From contig CAYYLT010000013.1 in the NCBI GenBank assembly GCA_964472385.1, positions 1 to 22,739 of the forward strand: 22,739 nt of DNA, in the 5' to 3' direction. Source of the stretch: JAGXLC01 sp964472385 (GTDB lineage Bacteria; Bacteroidota; Bacteroidia; Bacteroidales; UBA12077). Below, in pieces: positions 1-7,998 of this stretch. The notes below the pieces were generated by a model. It made no database searches. It was not told where the DNA came from and saw nothing but the letters and a program-made list of their open reading frames with translations. Every line of letters begins with the position of its first letter. Positions within the stretch are counted from its first letter, which is position 1. Both the position numbers and the translations under genes were made by a program.

Positions 1-232
1 GCCGTAAATTCGTTCCTGCTGGCAAACCTGCATTACACTTCAGGGTAAGGGTCTGTGGCCTGGGAGATAAATCATCCACAGAATAAACCGGATTGCCTTC
101 ATGTATGACCTGAAGTTCTTTTACGGCATTTTGGTATGATATATTAGATGCTTCACTCTTTTGAGCATGCAATGGACTTGCCACGGAAAAAATCCATAGC
201 AATAGGAAGAAACTAAAAATATGTTGACCCAT
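1..232 (-). CDS. Secreted protein of unknown function, N-terminal part only
   Basis: An open frame runs from an ATG at 232 to the window edge without a stop, giving 77 residues. The first ~23 residues form a clear signal peptide: short N-region, a hydrophobic stretch rich in Phe, Leu and Trp, and a probable cut after LHA before QK. The following residues (about 24-77) show no motif I recognise; they contain one cysteine and read like the start of a beta-rich exported domain. It lies 109 bp downstream of the DUF6807 gene on the same strand and probably belongs to the same transcription unit. Being exported and next to glycan genes, a carbohydrate-related role is plausible, but nothing in the visible part proves it. 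Most of the gene lies outside the window. Confidence 0.7.
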   Translation of the reverse strand, partial: MGQHIFSFFLLLWIFSVASPLHAQKSEASNISYQNAVKELQVIHEGNPVYSVDDLSPRPQTLTLKCNAGLPAGTNLR

Positions 233-341
233 AATGTTTTTTGTTTTTTATTGCAAATAAATATAAGTATAAATTGTAGAGTTAACAGTGGAAAATAGCT
301 TAGCGCCATCCTAAAATCAATACCCACGCTCATTGAAAAGG

Positions 342-1325
342 TCAGGAAGCATAATCCTCAAAGGCTTTATTGATCTGATCCGCTGTGCGCTCCCCTTCAT
401 AGATGATCATTTTGAATTTGAATAATCCGCTATCGCCGGCAGGAATTTCATGGTTCAAAGGCTCGGAATCTTCCATGCCCCGAGCTTTTTGAAAAACATA
501 CTGCCCAAGCGGATCGGCTGATAAAAGTCCATAATCCCGGGCGTGCCAGTAAGTGGGATAATTAACGCTGCTGGGGTGGTTCATGATGATAATCCCAATG
601 GTTTTGCCGTTGTGCTCTCCCTCCAGCCGGATCCATTTTGCACGCTTACCCCAGACCTGTTGGGCCGTCTTTTCCCCACGGGAATTCAGATAGGTTCCGG
701 TTCCATCCTTTTCATTAAGCCAATCGGCCACACGAATAGCAAACAATCCTTCTTTGGTGTCCTCAAAAACCACCGGCTCTTCTTGGGCTTTCATGCTAAA
801 GGTAAAATCAATAGCTCGCTCCGATTGATCACCGCTAAATATCATGGTTCGATCCTCGACCAGCACGACATCTCCTTCTTTGCCAATCCAGTTTGACCGC
901 GTTTGAAGTGTAGCCTGATTGGCCTGTATCTCTTTTTTCAGAACCTGTTCATGATTGATACGGGTCTTCCCCTTTTGACCGGCCCAGAAATTATGGCCAT
1001 TGACTTCTCCTTTGCTGCCATAGGTAAAAAAAACACCTACATGATGGGAATGATCTTTGCTCTCACCCTTAACACGTCTTAATGGAAACTGCCTTTGCAC
1101 CTGGATCTCAGAAGGTGAGCATACCGGGTACAGTACAGGTTTCATCAAAGTCGTATCAAACAGATAGGAGGTAAAATGTTTTTCATTGACCAGCAGATGG
1201 ATCTGCCTGTAGGATTCGATAAACTTGAACTCCGTTTTCACACCTTCATGCTCTTGCGAAGGAGCACATGCCAAAAGCAGGTGCATGATCATCACATTAA
1301 CGGGAAAAATGGAATACCTTTTCAT
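342..1325 (-). CDS. DUF6807 (PmoA-like) family lipoprotein
   Basis: The 327-residue product starts with a lipoprotein signal ending LLLAC (Cys20), so it is expected to be membrane-anchored outside the cytoplasm. The rest matches the DUF6807 family, often named 'PmoA family' in databases although unrelated to methane oxidation. Family hallmarks seen: a histidine-rich DHSHHVGVFF at 91-100, VNGHNFW at 108-114, DTKEGLFAIRVA at 189-200, a WGKRAKW block near 225, and PTYWHARDYGLLSADPLG around 257-274. The fold is thought to be a beta-sandwich; the biochemical activity is not established. The clustered histidines could bind a metal or act on a sugar. The gene begins 34 bp after the enolase-superfamily gene on the same strand, so the two are probably one operon. 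Families of this kind commonly sit in Bacteroidota and Planctomycetes glycan loci. Family assignment is firm, function is not. Confidence 0.88.
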   Translation of the reverse strand: MKRYSIFPVNVMIMHLLLACAPSQEHEGVKTEFKFIESYRQIHLLVNEKHFTSYLFDTTLMKPVLYPVCSPSEIQVQRQFPLRRVKGESKDHSHHVGVFFTYGSKGEVNGHNFWAGQKGKTRINHEQVLKKEIQANQATLQTRSNWIGKEGDVVLVEDRTMIFSGDQSERAIDFTFSMKAQEEPVVFEDTKEGLFAIRVADWLNEKDGTGTYLNSRGEKTAQQVWGKRAKWIRLEGEHNGKTIGIIIMNHPSSVNYPTYWHARDYGLLSADPLGQYVFQKARGMEDSEPLNHEIPAGDSGLFKFKMIIYEGERTADQINKAFEDYAS

Positions 1326-1359
1326 ACAATACCTTCATTAATCATTAACATTTGCAATA

Positions 1360-2724
1360 TCAAGGCCTGACCGGAGTGCCATCCTGCCTTCTTAATTGGG
1401 TCCAGTCGTTCATCCGGATATCCTGTATGGGAAAACGGGCGGCTTCTTTCTCATTGACATCTACGCCCAGGCCCGGCGCTTCGTTGATATACATGTAGCC
1501 GTCTTCTACCCACGGTGTACCGGGAAATATAGCCAACAGCCGGTCGCTGGAAGAACGGATGCTTCTGGCTGCCTCCTGAATACCAAAATTCCATACTGCC
1601 AGGTCAATATGCGCATTGGCAGCATGCCCAACAGGAGAAACATCACCGGGCCCGTGCCAGGCCGTTCGCACATTAAACCACTCACCCAGCCGGGCTATCT
1701 TCATGGCCGGAGTGATCCCTCCCACCTGGGATATATGCACCCGGATATAGTCATACCACCGTTTGGTCATCGGTTCAATCCATTCATGCGGATTGTTAAA
1801 CAATTCACCCATGGCGATCGGTACGCTGGTCTGTTGCCGCAACTGTTCAAAATAACCTATATTCTCGGGAGAAAAAGGATCTTCAATGAAGAACGGCCGG
1901 TATTGCTCCAGTTCCCGGCACAGATTGATGGCATCGATCGGTTGAACCCGCTCATGGATATCATGGAGCAGTTCAATATCCGCTCCGCATTGTTGGCGAA
2001 CATAATCAAAAAGTTGTGGTGTTTTCTTTAGATAGATATCTGGTGTGTATACCCGGTCACTTTTATAGCCGAAACCCGCCTTCCTGAAATCCGGTTCACC
2101 CGATAAAGATGCAGAACCATATCCTCCCACAGAAATGCGGCAGTGGCGGTAACCCTGTTCCATATACCGCTGAACGTTTTCAACTACTTGCTCCTTTGAT
2201 CCTGCACCGGCATGGGTATAGGTGTCCACTGCAAATTTGCATTTCCCTCCTAACAACTGATACACAGGCATGCCAGCTCTTTTGCCCTTGATATCCCAAA
2301 GCGCCTGATCCAAACCGCTCAGGGCATTATTTAATACAGGCCCGTTGCGCCAGTATGAATTCTGATAGGTGATCTGCCATATGTCCTCGATGTTATCGGC
2401 AATCTTCCCTTTACAAAAAGGTGTAAGATAGTCGTTAACAGCAGATACAACTGTATGGGCCCTTTGCCGGAATGTGGCACACCCAACGCCATATAATCCC
2501 GGTTCATCGGTTTCCACCTTGACCACCACCAGCTCAATGCCATCCGGTTGCGTAGCAATAGCCTTAACATTGGTAATCTTAACCGGCGGAAGCCCCCTGG
2601 TGGCCTTACGGTAATTTTCTGCTTCAGGGTGTCCGGCAAAAGCATTTTTCCCAAAACCCGCCGTTCCCATTGTAATGCCCGCTAATCCGGCACCCATGTT
2701 TTTTATTGCATTTCTTCTGTCCAT
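1360..2724 (-). CDS. Exported enolase-superfamily dehydratase, ManD/RspA-like
   Basis: This 454-residue protein is a mandelate racemase/muconate lactonizing-type enolase-superfamily member closest in motif to mannonate dehydratase (ManD/RspA). Metal ligands are visible as D255 (LLHDIH), E281 (FIEDP) and E307 (MGELFN), evenly 26 apart. H257, R328, H357 with D361 (WHGPGD) and E384 (FGIQE) fit the ManD-type active site. The C-terminal APGLGVD block is also typical of that group. The likely reaction is dehydration of a C6 sugar acid to a 2-keto-3-deoxy acid; the substrate cannot be read from sequence, and in a fucose locus a deoxy-sugar acid is as likely as mannonate. Unusually, residues 1-30 (MDRRNAIKNMG, then a Gly/Ala/Thr stretch ending AFA) look like a twin-arginine export signal, whereas characterised relatives are cytoplasmic. 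First gene of a probable operon with the DUF6807 lipoprotein. Confidence 0.87.
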   Translation of the reverse strand: MDRRNAIKNMGAGLAGITMGTAGFGKNAFAGHPEAENYRKATRGLPPVKITNVKAIATQPDGIELVVVKVETDEPGLYGVGCATFRQRAHTVVSAVNDYLTPFCKGKIADNIEDIWQITYQNSYWRNGPVLNNALSGLDQALWDIKGKRAGMPVYQLLGGKCKFAVDTYTHAGAGSKEQVVENVQRYMEQGYRHCRISVGGYGSASLSGEPDFRKAGFGYKSDRVYTPDIYLKKTPQLFDYVRQQCGADIELLHDIHERVQPIDAINLCRELEQYRPFFIEDPFSPENIGYFEQLRQQTSVPIAMGELFNNPHEWIEPMTKRWYDYIRVHISQVGGITPAMKIARLGEWFNVRTAWHGPGDVSPVGHAANAHIDLAVWNFGIQEAARSIRSSSDRLLAIFPGTPWVEDGYMYINEAPGLGVDVNEKEAARFPIQDIRMNDWTQLRRQDGTPVRP

Positions 2725-3090
2725 AATAGAAAAATTTTATGATAAATCTTTGCTTTGATTTTGCAATGATACTAAGCTATTGGCTCTCTTGATCAGACTT
2801 TGACAATAATAATGAAAAAATTCCAAGAACCCAAAATCCAATATGCATTGCATAATGCCGGTTAATCCTTAACAATGCATTAAACATTTTCCAATGCATG
2901 GCTCTGTTCGTAAAGTCAGATACCAGTTCAAATGTCTTATCTATACTGTATTATTAAGATTAAAATAATGCTGTCCAAAATAATTGGGTGATCTATGCAA
3001 CTTTTTTCTAAAGATTTATTTAATTTGGACAGATTAAAAATATGACTCAATTACTCTTAAAATTTAATGCAAACCTAAAATTTATTAGCG
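2725..3090. other. 366-bp divergent intergenic region
   Basis: AT-rich DNA between the divergently transcribed enolase-superfamily gene and the aldolase, so it should hold promoters for both. I see no coding frame and no convincing Bacteroidota -7/-33 pair. Three ATGCAT hexamers lie within 57 bp (2843, 2875, 2894). The first forms a palindrome, TATGCATTGCATA, at 2842-2854. They could be operator half-sites but this is unproven. Confidence 0.5.
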
Positions 3091-4101
3091 ATGGTATCAT
3101 ACACAGAATTGGGATTAGTAAACTCAAAGGAATTATTTGCCAAAGCCATTGAAGGAGGATATGCCATTCCGGCCTTCAACTTTAACAACCTGGAACAGCT
3201 ACAAGCCATTATCGGTGCGTGTGTAGAAACGAAATCCCCTGTTATCCTCCAGATATCAAAGGGTGCGAGAAAATATGCCAACCAAACATTGCTGAAACAC
3301 CTGGCCAAGGGTGCAGTGGAGTATGCAGAAGAACTGGGGTTCAAGATCCCGATTGTTTTGCATCTTGATCACGGCGATAGCATTGAAGTTTGTAAATCGT
3401 GCATTGATATGGGATTTTCATCTGTTATGTTTGACGGCTCCCATCATCCCTATGAAAAAAACATTGAGCTAACCCAGGAAGTTGTGGAATATGCCCACAA
3501 ATATGACGTTACAGTTGAAGGAGAACTGGGCGTGTTGGCAGGCATCGAAGATGATGTGGAAGCTGCCAAATCTGTGTATACCCAGCCGGATGAAGTAGAA
3601 GATTTTGTCAAGAAAACCAATGTGGATTCACTGGCCATATCCATTGGCACTTCGCATGGAGCCAATAAATTCAAGCCCGAGCAGTGCACAAGGGATGAAA
3701 ATGGCATGTTGGTACCTCCCCCATTGCGTTTTGATATCCTCGAAGAAGTTGAAAAACGAATTCCCGGATTTTCGATCGTATTGCACGGAGCTTCTTCAGT
3801 ACCTGTAGATCTGATCGAAACCATCAATAAGTATGGCGGCGATTTAAAAGATGCTATTGGCGTTCCCGAAGATCAACTGAGAAAAGCTGCCAAATCAGCG
3901 GTATGTAAGATCAATATCGACTCAGACGGGCGTTTGGCGGTTACAGCAGCAGTCAGAAAAGTACTGGCTGAAAAACCCGCTGAATTTGATCCCAGAAAAT
4001 ATTTGGGTCCGGCAAGAGATTCACTGAAAGAACTGTATAAAAGAAAGATTGTCGACGTGTTGGCCAGCAACGACAAAGCGCTCCAGCATGTCAATGCATA
4101 A
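3091..4101 (+). CDS. fba: Class II (IIB) fructose-1,6-bisphosphate aldolase
   Basis: The 336-residue protein is a zinc-dependent class II aldolase that splits fructose-1,6-bisphosphate into dihydroxyacetone phosphate and glyceraldehyde-3-phosphate. The signature HLDHGDS starts at 91 and holds the catalytic Asp93 and zinc ligand His94. Other zinc and phosphate-site motifs are GTSHGANKF (His189), VLHGASSVP (His232) and KINIDSDGR (273-281). Length and motifs fit the IIB type found in Bacteroidota. No signal peptide, so cytoplasmic. It is the only obvious central-metabolism enzyme in the window and sits alone between the enolase gene and the fucosidases. A role on a different keto-sugar phosphate (for example tagatose-bisphosphate) cannot be excluded. 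No Shine-Dalgarno is visible before the ATG, as expected for this phylum. Confidence 0.93.
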   Translation: MVSYTELGLVNSKELFAKAIEGGYAIPAFNFNNLEQLQAIIGACVETKSPVILQISKGARKYANQTLLKHLAKGAVEYAEELGFKIPIVLHLDHGDSIEVCKSCIDMGFSSVMFDGSHHPYEKNIELTQEVVEYAHKYDVTVEGELGVLAGIEDDVEAAKSVYTQPDEVEDFVKKTNVDSLAISIGTSHGANKFKPEQCTRDENGMLVPPPLRFDILEEVEKRIPGFSIVLHGASSVPVDLIETINKYGGDLKDAIGVPEDQLRKAAKSAVCKINIDSDGRLAVTAAVRKVLAEKPAEFDPRKYLGPARDSLKELYKRKIVDVLASNDKALQHVNA

Positions 4102-4145
4102 CAATGAATCTTTGGGGGCAGTAATACTTCCATGCATTTTTTCAT

Positions 4146-4209
4146 AACCCGAATAATTCATGCATTATTCCTATCTAACCTGTATTAATAATACAGGCTA
4201 AGTCGGGTT
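4146..4209. repeat. Nested inverted repeats between aldolase and first fucosidase
   Basis: The segment holds a near-perfect palindrome CCTGTATTAATAATACAGG (4179-4197; 8-bp arms, 3-nt centre). It is enclosed by AACCCGA (4146-4152) paired with TCGGGTT (4203-4209), and GAATAAT/ATTATTC arms occupy 4151-4170. No T-run follows directly, so it is not a classic terminator. It could be an operator for the downstream fucosidase gene or a decayed repeat. Confidence 0.4.
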
Positions 4210-4391
4210 TATCGTGCATGTAAGTCATGATTGCAAAAATTTATGAATAATGCAGGATAACTTTAAGTTCGCCTTTAGCGCATCTAATGGCGTCAGCCTG
4301 CAGTATTACTATACAGCTCTCCTTTGCCGTATAATAATTAACGCACTAATGCTTTTTCAACAAACCTTAACAACGCAATGCCGTGAATATA

Positions 4392-5861
4392 ATGAAAAAA
4401 ATATGGATTCTGATTCTGCTGGTGGCGATGGTTGCCTGTGCAAAAGAAAAACCCTATCAACCGGAATGGGAATCATTTCACCAGTATGAAGTTCCGGAGT
4501 GGTTCAAGGATGCCAAGTTTGGGATATACTTTCACTGGGGACCCTATTCAGTCCCCGCCTATGAAACGGAATGGTATTCCCATTATATGTATGTAGAAGG
4601 TCATAAGATCAACGAATACCATAAGCAGCATTATGGAACGCTGGATGAGTTCGGTTACAAGGATTTCATCCCTATGTTCAAGGCGGAAAAATTTGACCCT
4701 GATGCCTGGGCAGAGCTATTTAAAAAGGCGGGTGCGAAATTTGCCGGCCCGGTAACCGAACATGCCGATGGTTTTGCCATGTGGGACAGTGATTTGACTG
4801 AATGGGATGCAGCCAATAAAGGGCCCAAACAGGATATTGTCGGGATGATGGAAAAGGCGATCCGCAAGCAGGGATTAAAATTTGTTACCACTTTTCATCA
4901 TCACTGGCTTTATGCCTGGTATCCGACCTGGGATGAAAATACCGACGCCTCCAACCCTGAATATAAGGATCTGTATGGTCCAGAGGTTCCTTCTTCTGCC
5001 TGGGTTGGTGCCCATAAAAAACCTTCTCCAATGCCCGGAAAGGACTTTTATGACCGATGGTATAACAGGGTGGTTGAAGTGATTGACAAGTATCATCCCG
5101 ACCTGCTCTACTTTGATAGTAAAATGCATATCATTGACGAACAATACCGCCTGAATCTGCTAAGCTATTATTACAACCAGGCGGAAAAACGCGATCAGGA
5201 TGTAGTTTTGACCTATAAACTTGAAGACCTCAAACCCCATGCAGCAGTGCTGGATCGTGAACGCTCCAGAATGAGCACCAAAGTAGATTTTCCCTGGCTT
5301 ACGGATGACTCTGTGGACTGGGGTTCCTGGTGTCATGTGCAGAATCCCAGATATAAAAGCACCAACCGGCTTATTGACTTTTTGGTAGATGTTGTCAGTA
5401 AGAATGGAGCATTGTTGCTTAATATCACCCCCAAGGCCAATGGAGAAATTCCTGATGAAGTGCAACAACAACTGATTGAGATGGGCGAATGGCTCGATAT
5501 CAATGGTGAAGCTATTTACGGAACCCGTCCTTGGAATATTTATGGAGAAGGGCCTACAGAGGTAATAGATGACGGAGAGCTAACTGAACATAAGAATAAA
5601 GATCATGTTGCCCAGGATATCCGTTTCACAACCAAAGGAGATGTACTGTATGCATTGGCCCTGGGTATTCCTGAACAACCGTTGGAGATCAGATCACTCG
5701 CAAAAGGCACACAGAATGCGGTCAAAATACAAAACATCTCGCTTCTGGGTAGCAACAGTACCATCCAATGGGAACAGACATCAGAGGAACTAATCATACA
5801 GCCTCCGGCAAAGGCACCCTGTGATCATGCGCTGGCATTTAAAATCATGTATCACGAATAA
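4392..5861 (+). CDS. GH29 alpha-L-fucosidase-family lipoprotein (copy 1)
   Basis: I start the protein at the ATG at 4392 (489 residues) because it gives a clean lipoprotein signal MKKIWILILLVAMVAC (Cys16); an in-frame GTG lies nine bases upstream. The catalytic (beta/alpha)8 domain spans roughly 30-370: FHWG at 47-50, E60-W61 in the sugar-binding ETEWYSHYM motif, predicted nucleophile D242 in LLYFDS, and LLLNITPKANGEIP at 341-354. A C-terminal beta-sandwich follows (about 375-489). GH29 enzymes remove alpha-L-fucose with retention of configuration. The usual KHHDGF motif reads EHADGF (124-125), so the second histidine is alanine. The protein is expected on the cell surface or in the periplasm. 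Close paralogues are encoded at 6517 and, inverted, at 17418. Family certain; substrate not. Confidence 0.93.
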   Translation: MKKIWILILLVAMVACAKEKPYQPEWESFHQYEVPEWFKDAKFGIYFHWGPYSVPAYETEWYSHYMYVEGHKINEYHKQHYGTLDEFGYKDFIPMFKAEKFDPDAWAELFKKAGAKFAGPVTEHADGFAMWDSDLTEWDAANKGPKQDIVGMMEKAIRKQGLKFVTTFHHHWLYAWYPTWDENTDASNPEYKDLYGPEVPSSAWVGAHKKPSPMPGKDFYDRWYNRVVEVIDKYHPDLLYFDSKMHIIDEQYRLNLLSYYYNQAEKRDQDVVLTYKLEDLKPHAAVLDRERSRMSTKVDFPWLTDDSVDWGSWCHVQNPRYKSTNRLIDFLVDVVSKNGALLLNITPKANGEIPDEVQQQLIEMGEWLDINGEAIYGTRPWNIYGEGPTEVIDDGELTEHKNKDHVAQDIRFTTKGDVLYALALGIPEQPLEIRSLAKGTQNAVKIQNISLLGSNSTIQWEQTSEELIIQPPAKAPCDHALAFKIMYHE

Positions 5862-5931
5862 TAAAATATTTTAGCCTGCATGATTCATGAATTTTTACGA
5901 TTATGAATTAAAAGCAGGTTTACCCCTACTT

Positions 5932-6170
5932 GGCCTGCTGAAAAAGTCTTTAGTGCATCAGCTACGAGGCGGCAAAGCAAAGCTGTATATGAATACTGCG
6001 AGCTGAAGCCAACGAAGTAGATGATGTGCTAAAGCTAACAAAAAATATTAACGCAAAAAATGCAAGCTTTTTATTAAATATCCGTAAAAAACCTTGCATT
6101 TCAGAAACAATATATATATATATGTATATCCTATTGATTTTAATTTTTTTTTGTGTTTTTCAGCAGACCC
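5932..6170 (+). repeat. MITE-like element, copy 1 (239 bp)
   Basis: Non-coding element whose ends form an imperfect terminal inverted repeat: GGCCTGCTGAAAAAGTC on the left, and on the right TTTTTCAGCAGACCC, the reverse complement of GGGTCTGCTGAAAAA. Inside are two hairpins. One has 18-nt arms at 5948-5965 and 6017-6034 with one mismatch; the other has perfect 9-bp arms AAATGCAAG/CTTGCATTT at 6058-6066 and 6093-6101. The heptamer CCCTACT occurs at 5924-5930 and again at 6168-6174 and may reflect a target duplication, though it overlaps the right end. A second copy is at 11150. No transposase frame is present, so it would need an enzyme supplied in trans. Confidence 0.8.
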
Positions 6171-6516
6171 TACTATACAAAAGGGATAACCGTACAACCC
6201 TGACAGATAACCTGGAAATTTTTCCCCAAAGATAGAGCAGAACTGTTCCACGCCTTAATTGCAGAATAATTGATTGATGGGGGTCTTGGCTCGTATTTTA
6301 CTTTTTATGTTCAACGTTTAAGGCAATTTGCACCTTGAACTTCTTCCTCTTTGAGACTAGTGTCTCTGCATCAAACGAGTTTAACGGCTAATTGAGGGCA
6401 AAGTGATGGACGAGGATAAAAGCAAATTCCTATCAATTCCTTATGGTACAGCAGCAAATTATCAAATTATTTTTTTTACTATTGCCTGTATATAATCCAA
6501 ATTAATTTCAATCCCC
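6171..6516. other. Non-coding DNA upstream of second fucosidase
   Basis: About 346 bp of AT-rich sequence with no credible coding frame. It contains a short inverted repeat GAGAC-TAGT-GTCTC near 6353-6366 and a TATAAT hexamer at 6491-6496, 20 bp before the start codon. Neither is strong enough to call a promoter. Confidence 0.4.
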
Positions 6517-7977
6517 ATGATGAAAAAACTATCCATTCTCCTTCTTCTGTTAGCGATGTTCAGCTGTTCTGAAGAAAAACCCTATCAACCGGAATGGAAA
6601 TCATTCCAAAAATATGAAGTCCCTAAATGGTTCAAGGATGCCAAGTTCGGAATCTACTTTCATTGGGGTCCTTATTCTGTCCCCGCCTATGAAACGGAAT
6701 GGTATTCCCACTGGATGTATGTGGAAGGGAATAAGATCAATAAATACCATAAAGAACATTATGGCCCCCTGGATGAATTTGGATATAAAGATTTCATCCC
6801 CCTGTTCAAAGCGGAGAAATTTGACCCGGATGCGTGGGCTGAGCTGTTTAAAAAGGCGGGTGCCAAATTTGCCGGTCCGGTAGCGGAGCATGCCGATGGT
6901 TTTGCCATGTGGGACAGTGATCTGACTGAATGGGATGCAGCCGATATGGGCCCCAAACAGGATATTGTCGGAAAGATGGAAAAGGCCATCCGGAAACAGG
7001 GTTTGAAATTCATCGCCACCCTGCACCATCAATGGTTATATGGTTGGTATCCCACATGGAATGAAAAGACGGATGCTTCCAACCCGGAATATGAGGATCT
7101 TTATGGACCCCAAGTTCCGCCTACCGCCTGGAGTATGGCCAAAGAAAAACCTGAACCCATGCCGGGTGAAGATTTTTGTAAGCGTTGGTATAACCGGGCA
7201 AAAGAGGTCGTTGACAAATACCATCCCGACCTGGTCTGGTTTGATAACCGGCTCGACATTATTGAGGAGCAATACCGGCTGGAATTCCTGAGCCACTTTT
7301 ACAACCAGGCTGCTGAGCGTGATCAGGAAGTCGTTTGCACCTATAAATTTGAAGACCTTAAACCCCATGCAGCCGTGCTGGATCTGGAGCGTTCCAGGAT
7401 GAGTACGAAAGTAGATTTTCACTGGCTTACCGATGATTCGGTTGACTGGGATGCCTGGTGTAATGTGCAAAATCCAAACTATAAGAGCACCAACAGACTC
7501 ATCGATTTTCTGGTGGATGTGGTGAGCAAAAACGGCGCGGTATTGCTGAACATCACGCCCAAGGCAAACGGAGAAATACCTCAGGAGGTGCAAAAACGCC
7601 TGCTGGAAATGGGGGAATGGCTGGATATTAATGGCGAAGCCATTTATGGAACCCGAACCTGGGAAAAATATGGCGAGGGACCTACAGAGATCGTCGAGGG
7701 TCATCTCAGTGAACGCAGCAACAAACCCCACACGGCCAAAGATATCCGGTTTACAACCAAAGGTGACCATCTGTATGCCTTTACACTCGATATTCCAGAC
7801 GAACCAGTAAAAATCAAATCACTCTCTCAGGATCGGATCCAAATTGATAATATCTCGCTTCTGGGCAGCAACAGTACCATCCAATGGGAACAGACATCAG
7901 GGGAACTAATCATACAGCCTCCGGCAGAAGTGCCATGCGATCATGCACTGGCATTCAAAATCATGTATGACGAATAA
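6517..7977 (+). CDS. GH29 alpha-L-fucosidase-family lipoprotein (copy 2)
   Basis: A 486-residue paralogue of the gene at 4392, very similar over its whole length. Two adjacent ATGs (6517, 6520) both give a lipoprotein signal ending AMFSC (Cys17). Catalytic-domain landmarks: FHWG at 48-51, ETEWYSHWM near 59-67, predicted nucleophile D243 in LVWFDN, LDLERS with E291 as a possible acid/base region, and LLNITPKANGEIP. The HH motif again reads EHADGF (His125, Ala126). A C-terminal beta-sandwich follows. The last ~75 coding bases before the final residues are almost identical to copy 1 while neighbouring sequence differs, which suggests gene conversion. The stop is 21 bp before the GH172 gene, so the two may be co-transcribed. 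Repeat elements lie on both sides of this gene plus its GC-rich neighbour. Confidence 0.93.
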   Translation: MMKKLSILLLLLAMFSCSEEKPYQPEWKSFQKYEVPKWFKDAKFGIYFHWGPYSVPAYETEWYSHWMYVEGNKINKYHKEHYGPLDEFGYKDFIPLFKAEKFDPDAWAELFKKAGAKFAGPVAEHADGFAMWDSDLTEWDAADMGPKQDIVGKMEKAIRKQGLKFIATLHHQWLYGWYPTWNEKTDASNPEYEDLYGPQVPPTAWSMAKEKPEPMPGEDFCKRWYNRAKEVVDKYHPDLVWFDNRLDIIEEQYRLEFLSHFYNQAAERDQEVVCTYKFEDLKPHAAVLDLERSRMSTKVDFHWLTDDSVDWDAWCNVQNPNYKSTNRLIDFLVDVVSKNGAVLLNITPKANGEIPQEVQKRLLEMGEWLDINGEAIYGTRTWEKYGEGPTEIVEGHLSERSNKPHTAKDIRFTTKGDHLYAFTLDIPDEPVKIKSLSQDRIQIDNISLLGSNSTIQWEQTSGELIIQPPAEVPCDHALAFKIMYDE

Positions 7978-7998
7978 TAAAATAAAATACCTGATGCT

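Noticed and set aside
121..333. Minus-strand frame of 70 residues
   Set aside because: Overlaps the signal-peptide start of the partial secreted-protein gene in another frame and lacks features of its own.
4094..4142. Terminator after the aldolase gene (AATGCAT/ATGCATT arms followed by T-run)
   Set aside because: The arms are short and self-palindromic with a loop of about 30 bases; not a convincing stem.
6026..6251. Small frames on both strands across the right half of the repeat element
   Set aside because: Low-complexity AT-rich translations that are not kept in the second copy of the element.
6491..6496. TATAAT box upstream of the second fucosidase
   Set aside because: No suitable partner box upstream, and Bacteroidota promoters normally use a different consensus.
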